64,000 nucleotides of DNA from Gammaproteobacteria bacterium (GTDB taxonomy: Bacteria > Pseudomonadota > Gammaproteobacteria > Pseudomonadales > Cellvibrionaceae): positions 186,001-250,000 of the forward strand of contig SEBV01000010.1 of the NCBI GenBank assembly GCA_004172865.1, read 5' to 3'. A program made the position numbers and the translations under genes. The notes under the pieces are model-generated. The model searched no databases, was not told where the DNA came from, and saw only the letters and a list, made by a program, of their open reading frames with translations. Positions 27,385-36,096 of the stretch are shown here, piece after piece. Numbering within the stretch: the stretch's first letter is position 1; each line of letters opens with the position of its first letter.

Positions 27385-28452
27385 ATGCAGAACCAATCTA
27401 TAGATGAACGCGTTTTTTATCGCGCAGTACTAGTGTGGCTTGCGCTTACTGGATTAATGGCCGTAGCGGCTACCATTTTGCACTATACCGAGCCAGCACC
27501 AGAACCCATGGATTTGGTGATCCCACCGCTCGCAGCTTTAGCAAATCTTGCACTTGCGATTTGGCTAAGATATCGACCGAAAAGTATTTTGAGTGTTATC
27601 TATTCGGCGTTTGGCGTGGGCATTGCCGCACTCTCCATACCTGCCTGGTATTACAGTCTACGTGCGCAACAAGATCCCACTGTATTGCTCATTAATATCT
27701 TCCCACCTATTTCTTCTTTCCTAATTATTTTACTTGTGTTGGTAATGGTGATGCTTCCGCCCCGCCGCGCATTTCTAGTCATGATGGTGGTTTGGAGCTT
27801 AAATGCCGTGCCGATTTTAAGCTATCTATTGACTCACAAAGAGGAATTATGGGCACCGCGCGGTAAGGATATGCTGATGAGCTATGGTTTCGTCATCTTA
27901 CTCCTACTGGTTTTGTTGCCGTTTCAGCGCAGGGCTCGCCTGCAACTTGAACGCTTACAAAGTGATAACTCCCACATGCATAATTTGGCGGAGCGCGATG
28001 CATTAACGCAACAATATAATCGTTGGGGCGGCCAGCGTTTGCTCGATGATTTTATGCGGAGCGGAACGACTGGGAGCATTATTATGTTGGATATAGATCA
28101 CTTCAAAATGATTAACGACACTCACGGGCATTTAATTGGTGATCAGGTGCTACAACAATTTGCAGCTCGCGTAAGTAGCGCATTGCGTAGCGATGGCCAT
28201 TTAATTCGCTGGGGCGGTGAGGAATTTTTGGTGTTAATTCGCGGCATTTCAGAGCGGGATGCATTTACCGTGGCTGAGCGATTACGCGCTTCTATTAATA
28301 GTGAATTGTTTTCGCCAGTGGGCAAATTGACAGCATCCGGGGGTGCGACTTCGCGTAAAGATAGCGACACTTTAGAAAGCTTAATTACGCGGGCGGATAA
28401 AGCGCTTTACGAAGCGAAATTGAAAGGACGCGATCAAGTGATATGTGTGTAG
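27385..28452 (+). CDS. Membrane-anchored diguanylate cyclase (GGDEF)
   Basis: Synthesises c-di-GMP from two GTP. The first 190 residues form about six hydrophobic segments, an integral membrane sensor that I cannot assign to a named MASE family. The GGDEF domain fills residues 195-355, with metal/substrate motifs MLDIDHFKMINDTHGH and the active-site GGEEF at 277-281. At the feedback inhibitory I-site position (RxxD, nine residues before GGEEF) the sequence reads RSDG, so the aspartate is missing and product inhibition may be weak. The ribosome-binding site is AGGTAGAG. It lies alone between purL and mltF. Confidence 0.92.
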   Translation: MQNQSIDERVFYRAVLVWLALTGLMAVAATILHYTEPAPEPMDLVIPPLAALANLALAIWLRYRPKSILSVIYSAFGVGIAALSIPAWYYSLRAQQDPTVLLINIFPPISSFLIILLVLVMVMLPPRRAFLVMMVVWSLNAVPILSYLLTHKEELWAPRGKDMLMSYGFVILLLLVLLPFQRRARLQLERLQSDNSHMHNLAERDALTQQYNRWGGQRLLDDFMRSGTTGSIIMLDIDHFKMINDTHGHLIGDQVLQQFAARVSSALRSDGHLIRWGGEEFLVLIRGISERDAFTVAERLRASINSELFSPVGKLTASGGATSRKDSDTLESLITRADKALYEAKLKGRDQVICV

Positions 28453-28977
28453 CAATCATGATTTCCTGCATACTAAAAGTTCATCTATAACAAAATATTG
28501 ACGATCTTTTAGCTGCTTTAGTTTTTTCGCATCAAGCTGTCAAAAAACCTTATTTCGTCGCCCCTTATGCATCATGTTCATCCACGAATTCCGATGAATG
28601 GTGTCTTTTTGTGCAATTTTTTCACTGTTTTTTACAAAAAGATCTAAGGAAAACCTCATTTTTTATAGGAATTAAAGCCTAAAAATACACATAAAATCTA
28701 CTAAAAGCATCTTTTTTTCATCTTTTTCACCCTGTTAAGGCGTCTAAAATGATTTCTATAACTAGTTGTTTATAAAGATTTTTTCATTTTTTTGATTGTT
28801 TTATGCTCAAGCGCCTACCCCAGTTTAGTTCAGAAAACAAGCTATGCAGAGATATAGCTTGCCTTTACCATGGTCTCCAAGTTGCACGGGTCAATAACGG
28901 ATTAGATTCGGCAAGAGTGCATATACGAAGTTATTTCCCTTTTCGGGCGATGCAATTCAAAAACCGGAGACACCAAT
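28453..28977 (+). other. Long AT-rich leader/intergenic region upstream of mltF
   Basis: About 525 bases with many T-runs and no ORF independent of mltF that I can support. CAAGCTAT and ATAGCTTG (28838-28861) form a perfect 8-bp hairpin about 115 bases before the mltF start. It may hold the mltF promoter and a long 5' leader. No terminator for the cyclase gene is obvious. Confidence 0.4.
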
Positions 28978-30507
28978 ATGGCCGGAATAAAATTTACGGA
29001 TGGCCGCAAGCGTACTGCTGTAAAACGTTTTTCTATCAACAATCTTTTGATTGCTACATTACTGCTTTTTTGTGCAGCTCTTTTAGTTCGTAGTGCGCCT
29101 GCAAGCAAACTGGAACAAGTACGAAACTCGGGTGAACTACGCGTAGCGGTTCGCAGTGGCCCTATTAGCCATTATCAAGGCCCAACTGGGACTACGGGTT
29201 TCGAGTACACTTTGTTGAAAGGTTTTGCCGATGAACTTGGCGTGACTCTTACAATGAAAGATGAAGCGCCTACAGAATTATTGCCCCGCGGCGATACTTC
29301 ATTGTTTGATATGGCGAGCCCAACCGTGATTAACGCGCTCACCGCTAAAGAAAAGCTGAGCTACAGCACTGCTTTTATGGATTTCAGTTTGCACGTTATC
29401 TATAACGTTAATCAGACTGCGCCAGCAGATCTTAAGGCGCTTTCAGGTAAAACCGTATTGATCGTCAATAAAGCATCTGTGCCTGCGCCTATGCAGCAGC
29501 TGCAAGAATCCTTGCCTGATGTTCATTGGGAAGTGGTTGAAAACGTTGAGATGACCGACTTGCTGGAAATGGTTGAGCTTGGTCACGCTGATTACGCTAT
29601 TGTTGATTCAGCTATTTTTGATATTCATCGCTACTCATACCCACATACCCAAGTCGCGTTCGATTTGAATGCTGCACAAGCTTTGTCATGGGCATTCGCT
29701 CCATCTCGCGACAATAGTCTTTACGATGCCGCACAAAAATATTTGGAGAAAATTAAAAACAATGGCCAACTCGCGAAAGCATCGTCGCACTTCTTTGAAC
29801 AATATATTGAAGTGAATACAGACGATGCCCTGATGTTTAGCCAGCGCTTCGACAAACGCTTCCCACGCTGGGAAGACAATATCAAAGCTGCAGCAACACA
29901 ATACAATTTAGACTGGCAATTAGTGGCCGCCGTTGGCTATCAGGAATCACAATGGATTCCTAATGCGCAGTCTCCCACTGGTGTTCGTGGTTTTATGATG
30001 CTAACGCCAGATACCGCTCGCGAGCTAGGCGTTAAAAACCTGGATGATCCCAAGCAAAGTATTAGCGGCGGCGCAAAATACCTACGTTATTTGTTGGATA
30101 CTCTACCTGCCAGCATTCAAGACGAAGATCGCCTTTATATGGCGCTCGCAGCTTACAATCAGGGCATTGGCCATTTGGATGATGCACGCGCCCTTACCCG
30201 CCGCTTAAAAGGTGATGCAAATAGCTGGCAAGATGTAAGTAAAGCTTTCCCACTACTCGCCAAACAAGAGTATTACTCCAAAGCTACCTATGGTTATTCT
30301 CGCGGCTGGGAACCAGTTGCTTACGTTAAAAAAGTGCTTAACTATCAAAAAATTCTAGCGTTTAAAGAAGACCAACAAAAACTGCGTATTGCGACTAGTA
30401 GCTCAGGTGACGACGTAAACTTCACAACGACAGCTCAAGAAAAGAGTGCGCTGGAAAAGTTAAATCAATTACGTTTAAGCAGCGCATCATCACTTTCTTT
30501 CTTGTAG
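28978..30507 (+). CDS. mltF: Membrane-bound lytic murein transglycosylase F
   Basis: Cleaves peptidoglycan between MurNAc and GlcNAc with formation of 1,6-anhydro-MurNAc. Order: a basic N-terminus with a signal/anchor segment (LLIATLLLFCAALLV), a periplasmic solute-binding (SBP_bac_3) regulatory domain from about residue 45 to 270, and a lysozyme-like SLT domain with catalytic E323 in GYQESQW, followed by GVRGFMMLTPDTA and AAYNQGIGHL. The 509-residue length fits MltF. The location beside purL, divergent across one gene, is like the purL-mltF pairing in enterobacteria and Pseudomonas. A terminator follows. Confidence 0.94.
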   Translation: MAGIKFTDGRKRTAVKRFSINNLLIATLLLFCAALLVRSAPASKLEQVRNSGELRVAVRSGPISHYQGPTGTTGFEYTLLKGFADELGVTLTMKDEAPTELLPRGDTSLFDMASPTVINALTAKEKLSYSTAFMDFSLHVIYNVNQTAPADLKALSGKTVLIVNKASVPAPMQQLQESLPDVHWEVVENVEMTDLLEMVELGHADYAIVDSAIFDIHRYSYPHTQVAFDLNAAQALSWAFAPSRDNSLYDAAQKYLEKIKNNGQLAKASSHFFEQYIEVNTDDALMFSQRFDKRFPRWEDNIKAAATQYNLDWQLVAAVGYQESQWIPNAQSPTGVRGFMMLTPDTARELGVKNLDDPKQSISGGAKYLRYLLDTLPASIQDEDRLYMALAAYNQGIGHLDDARALTRRLKGDANSWQDVSKAFPLLAKQEYYSKATYGYSRGWEPVAYVKKVLNYQKILAFKEDQQKLRIATSSSGDDVNFTTTAQEKSALEKLNQLRLSSASSLSFL

Positions 30508-30540
30508 AAAATTCACAGATAAAAGAAATTTACTAATAAA

Positions 30541-30571
30541 TAAAAAGCCGCGTATCTACGCGGCTTTTTTC
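30541..30571 (+). terminator. Intrinsic terminator of mltF
   Basis: AAAAAGCCGCGTA pairs with TACGCGGCTTTTT over a very short loop and runs into six T residues, 35 bases after the mltF stop. Confidence 0.92.
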
Positions 30572-30717
30572 TATTCAAAATAATATTCTCAAAATTCAGT
30601 CGACAATTGAAATATTCCACTAGTACAACAGTTGTTATTTTTTGTAAAAAGCATACTTAAACCACCTTATAAACAAATAGACTATAAGACTCTTCTAATA
30701 ACGAATCGGAGACTCTC

Positions 30718-33207
30718 ATGTCTATTACCATTAGCCGGAAGCTTTTTGCATCCGCCCTATCACTGCTCTTGCTTACATCACAGGCATCTTTCGCTGCCGA
30801 AAATAAATTGCGCCTCAATGATAAAGATTATTTCGAAGAACAAGGCCTAAACGTCCTGGTGTTTAGCAATTGGTACGACGGATTATTCAGCGACTCAAAA
30901 ACCAGCGGCATAGAATTAATTCACCACGGTGAACGCACTGCCACTAATGGCGACGTACGCTTAAACGCAACACCCGAACAATGGGACATGATTCCGCAAT
31001 TTAAAGAACGCAAAATAAATCGCGAAGAACAATCTATAGAAGCTTTTATGCGTTACGCCGAACAAGATTTTGATTTTTCAATCAAAGTGCAAAAGAATGC
31101 GACGGGCGTTCTTATCTCTGTAAATTTACCGAAACCTTTACCAAAATCACTTGAAGGTCGCGCCGGCTTTAACCTGGAATTTTTGCCGGCTGCCTATTTT
31201 CATCAAGCTTACATAATGGATAGCACAACGGGAACGTTTCCAATTTATCCCAGCGGTGTAAAAGAAATAAATAATAAAGTTGAACCGCAAATATTATCTC
31301 AAGGTCAACATCTTGTTCTTGCACCCAATAATACCGAGCGCAGAGTCAGCATTGAATCCAACGGGATTCCCTTGGAGCTTTATGATGGCCGCAGCAAAGC
31401 ACAAAATGGTTGGTTTGTGGTGCGCAGTAAAATTCCAGCAGGAAAAAGTGGAACGGTTATTCAATGGCAATTGAATGCGGACACCATCAAAAATTGGGTG
31501 CGCCAACCTATGATTGCGCATTCACAAGTTGGTTATCATCCCAGCCAACAAAAAATTGCTGTTATTGAGCTGGATAAAAACGATAAGAAAAATCCACCGG
31601 CAAAATTATTAAAAATTGCAGCAGATGGCAGCGAAAAAGAGCTTCTCAGTAAAAAATTATCGTCCTGGGGGAAATATTTGCGTTATGAATATCGCCAATT
31701 TGATTTTTCAAATGTTCAAGAAGAAGGACTTTATACAATTGCCTACGGTGATCAAAAAACCGAACCCTTCCGCATTGCAAAAGATGTATTTCAAAATGCG
31801 TGGCAACCAAGTTTGGATATGTATTTACCGGTTCAAATGGATCATATGCTAATTAACGAGGCCTATCGCATTTGGCACGGCGCTTCGCATCTAGACGATG
31901 CCTTACAAGCGCCAGTCAATCACGAACATTTTGATTTATATGCGCAAGGTCCAACAACTGATACGCCTTACAAACCAGGCGAACATATTCCCGGCTTAAA
32001 TATTGGTGGCTGGTTCGATGCTGGTGATTTCGACATACGCACCCAAACTCATTACGATGTAGTTACCAATCTTGTTAATACCTGGGAAAAATTTGGTTTA
32101 AAGCGTGACGTCACGACTGTTGACTACACCAAACGTTTTGTGAACCTGCATGTCGCTGATGGCAAACCAGATTTGTTGCAACAAATTGAACACGGAACTC
32201 TCGCGTTGATCGCGCAACATCGCGCCGTTGGCCACGCCATTCCTGGAATCGTGGAAGCTCACATTACGCAGTACACGCATCTCGGTGATGCCGTCACAAA
32301 AACAGACGGTTTAATTTACGATGCGAAAAAACGCGAGGGCGAATCAGACGGATTTAAAAGCGGAACCTTCGATGATCGATGGGCATTTACGAGTAGATCT
32401 ACACCCTTGAATTATGGATCGGCCGCCGCGCTTGCCGCCGCTAGTCGCGCACTTAAAGGTTATAACGATGCACTCGCAAATGAATCTATTACTACGGCCA
32501 AAAAAGTGTGGGCAGAAGAAAAAGCCAAAGCAAAACCGGATCTTTTCCACGTAGGTAATACCACCGGTGGAAAACTTGAAGATGAAAAATTAAAAGCCGC
32601 TGCAGAATTGTTGATTACAACTCAAGATCCGCAATACGCACAAGCCATCGAAGCATTGCTGCCAGATATTGAAAAAACGTTCGCATCGCATTCGTCATGG
32701 TTGTTCCGCGCTTTGCCTTACATGTCGGCAGAATTTAACGGAAAAATACGTAAACTTTCCGAAGAATACGCGAAAGCCATTCCTGGCATCGAATCCAAAA
32801 ATCCTTTCGGTGTACCAATTACCGAAGGTGGTTGGGCTGGAAACGGCACCGTGATTCGCTACGCAATTAATAATTACTTTATCCACAAAGCCTATCCCGA
32901 TTTGGTAAACCGTGATTCCGTATTGCGGTCATTAAATTATTTATTTGGCACTCACCCGGCTCACAATCTTTCGTTTGTATCTAACGTCGGCACTCACGCG
33001 AAGGAAGTCGCTTACGGAAATAATCGCGCTGACTTTACTTCAATTCCGGGCGGTGTAGTCCCAGGTGTACTTATTCTCAAACCAGACTACCCTGAAAACC
33101 ATGAAGATTGGCCATTTTTCTGGGGCGAAAATGAATACGTTGTTGATGAAGCAGCCGTGTACATTTTTCTCGTCAACGCAGCGCAAGATGTATTGAACGA
33201 GAAATAA
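30718..33207 (+). CDS. Secreted glycoside hydrolase family 9 enzyme with extra N-terminal domain
   Basis: A GH9 hydrolase, a family made mostly of inverting endo-beta-1,4-glucanases. A signal peptide ends at SQASFAAEN. Residues 28-260 form a domain of about 230 residues (LNVLVFSNWYDGLFSDSKTSG...) that I cannot assign to a carbohydrate-binding family; it occurs in a subset of GH9 proteins. Next comes the Ig-like CelD_N domain (SQVGYHPSQQKIAVIEL, about 263-355), then the (alpha/alpha)6 catalytic domain with the nucleophile-water aspartates in GGWFDAGDFD (about 431-440) and the acid glutamate E806 in WGENEYVVDEAA. There is no Ser-rich linker or CBM, unusual for a Cellvibrio cellulase. It may act on soluble oligosaccharides or in the periplasm; that is inference. 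Confidence 0.92.
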   Translation: MSITISRKLFASALSLLLLTSQASFAAENKLRLNDKDYFEEQGLNVLVFSNWYDGLFSDSKTSGIELIHHGERTATNGDVRLNATPEQWDMIPQFKERKINREEQSIEAFMRYAEQDFDFSIKVQKNATGVLISVNLPKPLPKSLEGRAGFNLEFLPAAYFHQAYIMDSTTGTFPIYPSGVKEINNKVEPQILSQGQHLVLAPNNTERRVSIESNGIPLELYDGRSKAQNGWFVVRSKIPAGKSGTVIQWQLNADTIKNWVRQPMIAHSQVGYHPSQQKIAVIELDKNDKKNPPAKLLKIAADGSEKELLSKKLSSWGKYLRYEYRQFDFSNVQEEGLYTIAYGDQKTEPFRIAKDVFQNAWQPSLDMYLPVQMDHMLINEAYRIWHGASHLDDALQAPVNHEHFDLYAQGPTTDTPYKPGEHIPGLNIGGWFDAGDFDIRTQTHYDVVTNLVNTWEKFGLKRDVTTVDYTKRFVNLHVADGKPDLLQQIEHGTLALIAQHRAVGHAIPGIVEAHITQYTHLGDAVTKTDGLIYDAKKREGESDGFKSGTFDDRWAFTSRSTPLNYGSAAALAAASRALKGYNDALANESITTAKKVWAEEKAKAKPDLFHVGNTTGGKLEDEKLKAAAELLITTQDPQYAQAIEALLPDIEKTFASHSSWLFRALPYMSAEFNGKIRKLSEEYAKAIPGIESKNPFGVPITEGGWAGNGTVIRYAINNYFIHKAYPDLVNRDSVLRSLNYLFGTHPAHNLSFVSNVGTHAKEVAYGNNRADFTSIPGGVVPGVLILKPDYPENHEDWPFFWGENEYVVDEAAVYIFLVNAAQDVLNEK

Positions 33208-33226
33208 TATTCAGGTAATTTAAGTC

Positions 33227-33259
33227 AAAAAAAACGATGCACATGTGCATCGTTTTTTA
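33227..33259. terminator. Bidirectional terminator between GH9 gene and tadA
   Basis: A perfect 22-bp palindrome centred on GCACATGTGC is flanked by A-run and T-run, between convergent stops, so it can end both transcripts. Confidence 0.9.
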
Positions 33260-33284
33260 TTTTCAATAGCTTAAGTTTTTAAAA

Positions 33285-33806
33285 TTATTGGTCAGCATTC
33301 TTCCGCTGTTTTAGCTCTTCCCTTCTCCGTCGAAAAAAATCACTTAGCTGATGCTGACATTCTTCCGCCAAAACACCGCCTTGCATCTCAATACGATGAT
33401 TAAAATAACTAGCATCTAATAATTGCGACTGACTCACCACCGCGCCCGCTTTAGGCTCAGTAGTACCAAATACCAAACGCGATATACGCGCATGAATTAA
33501 TGCCCCCACACACATAGTGCAGGGTTCGAGTGTCACATATAACGTTGAATCTATTACGCGATAATTTTGGATAGATTTCGCCGCATCGCGTAAAGCAACC
33601 ACTTCAGCATGCGCCGTAGGATCGTGACTGGTAATTGGCTGATTAAATCCTTCACCGACAACTTCATCGTTGCACACAATAACTGCACCCACTGGAACTT
33701 CACCTACAGCTTCACCCTGCTGCGCTAATTCAATTGCACGGCGCATGTATTTTTCGTCATTCGATCGATCTATTTCTATCATCGAGTTCTCTGTGTCACT
33801 GTTCAT
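33285..33806 (-). CDS. tadA: tRNA-specific adenosine deaminase TadA
   Basis: Deaminates A34 to inosine in tRNA-Arg(ACG). The deaminase zinc site is complete: HAEVVAL (His ligand and catalytic Glu) and PCTMC (two Cys ligands) in a 173-residue protein. The family hallmark AIELAQQGEAVGEVPVGAVIV is present. An in-frame ATG eight codons in (MIEIDRSN) is an alternative start. It converges on the GH9 gene. Confidence 0.95.
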   Translation of the reverse strand: MNSDTENSMIEIDRSNDEKYMRRAIELAQQGEAVGEVPVGAVIVCNDEVVGEGFNQPITSHDPTAHAEVVALRDAAKSIQNYRVIDSTLYVTLEPCTMCVGALIHARISRLVFGTTEPKAGAVVSQSQLLDASYFNHRIEMQGGVLAEECQHQLSDFFRRRREELKQRKNADQ

Positions 33807-33850
33807 TCTATTAGTTGTCTATCTCTATAATTCACATAGTTTTTAAAAAT

Positions 33851-34276
33851 TTAGTCCTGACACATAGCATTGGAAACCTTGCCATTATTAATGATCGTGA
33901 AGCAACCGAACTGGTCTTGTTCAGACTTTTGACAAGTTCCTGTTGAAGCTTCGCCGATATTGAGATATTCACCGCCCATACAATAGCCTTGGCAATCATT
34001 TTTATCTATACAGTATTTTCCCGCATCAGAATAATAATGAACACAGGATGGTGTTCCAAACATTCCAACCCCCTCTATTTTTCCATTTTCTTGTGAACAC
34101 TTATCCTTATCAATTTTCAAAAGCGCAACTTTCCTGGAGTTTTCTAGTTGGCGATGGAATTTAGCCGACTCATACCACGAACAACTGGCTGAAGAAAAAA
34201 ATACACATGCAAATAGAGTTATTCGAAACACATTTATTCCAAACAAAGTTTTATTTGTTAAAAAGTACAGCTTCAT
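33851..34276 (-). CDS. Hypothetical cysteine-rich lipoprotein
   Basis: I do not recognise a named family. A hydrophobic signal segment (ITLFACVFFSSASCSW) with a weak lipobox is followed by a mature region of about 110 residues containing eight further cysteines (KDKCS, TPSCV, KYCIDKNDCQGYC, TGTCQ, FGCF, AMCQD), consistent with a secreted disulfide-bonded domain. The start is uncertain: ATG codons at 34282 and 34276 overlap the end of the DUF1653 gene, whereas GTG at 34231, with GGA five bases before, would give a compact signal peptide MFRITLFACVFF. It is likely co-transcribed with the DUF1653 gene. Confidence 0.6.
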   Translation of the reverse strand: MKLYFLTNKTLFGINVFRITLFACVFFSSASCSWYESAKFHRQLENSRKVALLKIDKDKCSQENGKIEGVGMFGTPSCVHYYSDAGKYCIDKNDCQGYCMGGEYLNIGEASTGTCQKSEQDQFGCFTIINNGKVSNAMCQD

Positions 34277-34496
34277 CTGCACTTATTTCTTTTACAAAAG
34301 CAAAGCGCGGAATAATTTCTCCTGCCAACTCAACCGTTTCAGCAAACATACTCAATGGGCGCACCCACCAAGAGTAATCACCATATAAACATTGATAAAC
34401 CACTAACGGCTCACGCGTTTCGCTGTGATGTGCAACTTGGAAAACGTAATAATCATTGCCTTTGTAGTGGCGATATAGTCCGGGTTTTAAATTCAT
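34251..34496 (-). CDS. DUF1653 family protein
   Basis: An 81-residue protein matching the small DUF1653 family: it begins with KPGLYRHYKGNDYYVF, contains HSETREPLVVYQCLYGDYSWWVRPLSMF, and ends with a short acidic helix. The family is widespread in bacteria and its function is unknown. It is the first gene of a pair with the cysteine-rich lipoprotein gene; the structured non-coding element lies upstream. Confidence 0.85.
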   Translation of the reverse strand: MNLKPGLYRHYKGNDYYVFQVAHHSETREPLVVYQCLYGDYSWWVRPLSMFAETVELAGEIIPRFAFVKEISADEAVLFNK

Positions 34497-34592
34497 AAAT
34501 TTTCGCTTTTTAATAAAGTATTTATTTTGTTCTTAGTAAATCACTTTTTTTATTGCACCAATGGTCCCTTAGTGGCTTCGCCGAGCATTGCA

Positions 34593-34866
34593 GGAAAATT
34601 GATGGAGAACAAACAGGATGTTTGTTTTAGTGACGATGCAACATGGATGTCGCACCGGAACGAGAGCAATTTTCCGAAACGCGCAGGAGAAACGAAGCCG
34701 CAGGGTCGCCTTTCTTTTGCTTACTTTTCTTTCATAAAAGCCATCCATGGCTTTTACCCTTCGGGCAGCTACGCTGTGCAAATTGCTCCTGCAATTTGTG
34801 GCGAAGCACGACTGCATGGATGCAGGAGGTAGAGCAACGCAGGAGCAGTTGCCGAAAGAAAAGTGA
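34593..34866. repeat. Multi-branched inverted-repeat element, non-coding
   Basis: Two adjacent branched structures can be drawn. Module 1: GGAAAATTG (34593-34601) pairs with CAATTTTCC (34667-34675), enclosing an AACAAAC/GTTTGTT hairpin (34608-34626) and an imperfect GCAACAT/ATGTCGC hairpin (34638-34653). Module 2: TTACTTTTCTTTC (34721-34733) pairs with GAAAGAAAAGTGA (34854-34866, one G-T pair), enclosing three hairpins: AAAAGCCA/TGGCTTTT (34736-34755), CAAATTGC/GCAATTTG (34779-34798) and CTGCAT/ATGCAG (34812-34825). Open frames on both strands here look spurious. The GGGTCGCCTTTCTTTTGCTT segment resembles interspersed intergenic sequence that I recall from Xanthomonas- and Pseudomonas-like genomes, so a repeat or structured RNA is likely. 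Confidence 0.6.
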
Positions 34867-34893
34867 GGCCCGCGGCAGGCGAATTGATTTGGC

Positions 34894-36096
34894 TTAAATA
34901 ACACCCTGTTCCTTTAATCTAGCAATATCACTTTTATTAAAACTTAAAATGTTTTCTAATATTTCCTGTGTGTGGCTTCCTACATCACCACCCGGCCAAT
35001 CAGTGCGCCCCGGCGTTTCAGAAAGCTTTGGTAAAATGGCAGGAATCTTTAACGGCTTGCCGTTAATTTCAACTTGTTCGAACATGCCACGTGCATTGAA
35101 ATGTGGATCTGAAAACATATCTTCTACATTATAAATAGGCCCAGCCGGAACTCGCGCTTCTTCAAGCAACGATAAAATTTCATCGGACTCTTTACTCAAA
35201 CACCAGGCTGCAAGTGCGTGATCAATTTCTGCTTCGTGAATAACGCGGCCTGCGTTATTGCTCATGCGCGGATCACTCGCCATTTCAGGATGCCCAGCAA
35301 CTTCCATCAAGCGTTGAAAAATGGAATCGCCATTGCCACCAATCACAACATATTTTCTATTTTTGCAGCGATAAGTATTGGTAGGAACTATGCCAGTAAC
35401 AGTTGTGCCCGATGGTTGACGAATAACACCAGCACCAGAAAATTCAGGCACGACGGCTTCCATTAAATTAAACATGCATTCGTAAAGCGCAACATCAACC
35501 ACTTGGCCGTCGCCTTCAACATTTCTTTCACGTTCGAGCAAAGCCAGCGTAATTCCAAGTGCAGCGTGAATTCCGGAAATCGTGTCACCAATACTTAAAT
35601 TAGGGCGCACGGGCGCTTCATCCGCGAAGCCATTTACATAACGAAAGCCACTCATACCTTCACATACGGAGGCGAAGCCAGGTTTGCTTGCGTAGGGACC
35701 AGTTTGACCATAACCGGAAATGCGCGCGTAAACTAATTTGGGATTTGATTTTTTAATTTCATCTGGCCCTAGCCCCCAGCTTTCCATAACACCGGGGCGA
35801 AAATTTTCAATCACTACATCGGCACCATCAATTAACTGCCGAGCGATCTGCTGGCCTTCCGATTTTTTTAAATCGAGGGTAATACTCTTTTTGTTGCGAC
35901 CTAAACTGCGCCACCAATGCGACGTGCCATTTTCCAAAACACGCCAACCGCGAATAGGATCACCTTCCGGAGGTTCAATTTTAATTACTTCCGCACCAAA
36001 GTACGCGAGCATACATCCGGCAAAAGGGCCTGCGAGTAATTGACCAATTTCGATAACGCGAATGCCGTCTAAAGGACGGCGTGAACTTGAAGTCAT
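34894..36096 (-). CDS. CaiB/BaiF family CoA-transferase (class III)
   Basis: A 400-residue class III CoA-transferase, moving CoA between carboxylic acids. Signatures are RVIEIGQLLAGPFAGCMLAYFGAEVIKIEPP, YARISGYGQTGPYASKPGF, and the catalytic aspartate in SIGDTISGIHAALG, plus the C-terminal TQEILENIL...IARLKEQGVI. The acyl substrate cannot be deduced. Its start codon overlaps the stop of the quinone reductase gene by four bases (ATGA), so the two are translationally coupled in a pdxH-reductase-transferase operon. Confidence 0.9.
   Translation of the reverse strand: MTSSSRRPLDGIRVIEIGQLLAGPFAGCMLAYFGAEVIKIEPPEGDPIRGWRVLENGTSHWWRSLGRNKKSITLDLKKSEGQQIARQLIDGADVVIENFRPGVMESWGLGPDEIKKSNPKLVYARISGYGQTGPYASKPGFASVCEGMSGFRYVNGFADEAPVRPNLSIGDTISGIHAALGITLALLERERNVEGDGQVVDVALYECMFNLMEAVVPEFSGAGVIRQPSGTTVTGIVPTNTYRCKNRKYVVIGGNGDSIFQRLMEVAGHPEMASDPRMSNNAGRVIHEAEIDHALAAWCLSKESDEILSLLEEARVPAGPIYNVEDMFSDPHFNARGMFEQVEINGKPLKIPAILPKLSETPGRTDWPGGDVGSHTQEILENILSFNKSDIARLKEQGVI

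Noticed and set aside
28803-29093. Plus-strand ORF of 96 codons before and across the mltF start
   Set aside because: It overlaps the mltF signal peptide in another frame and has no protein-like features.
34527-34904. ORFs of about 100 codons on both strands in the structured gap
   Set aside because: Composition is odd (Cys, Arg and Ser rich), they overlap each other, lack good ribosome-binding sites and coincide with the inverted repeats.
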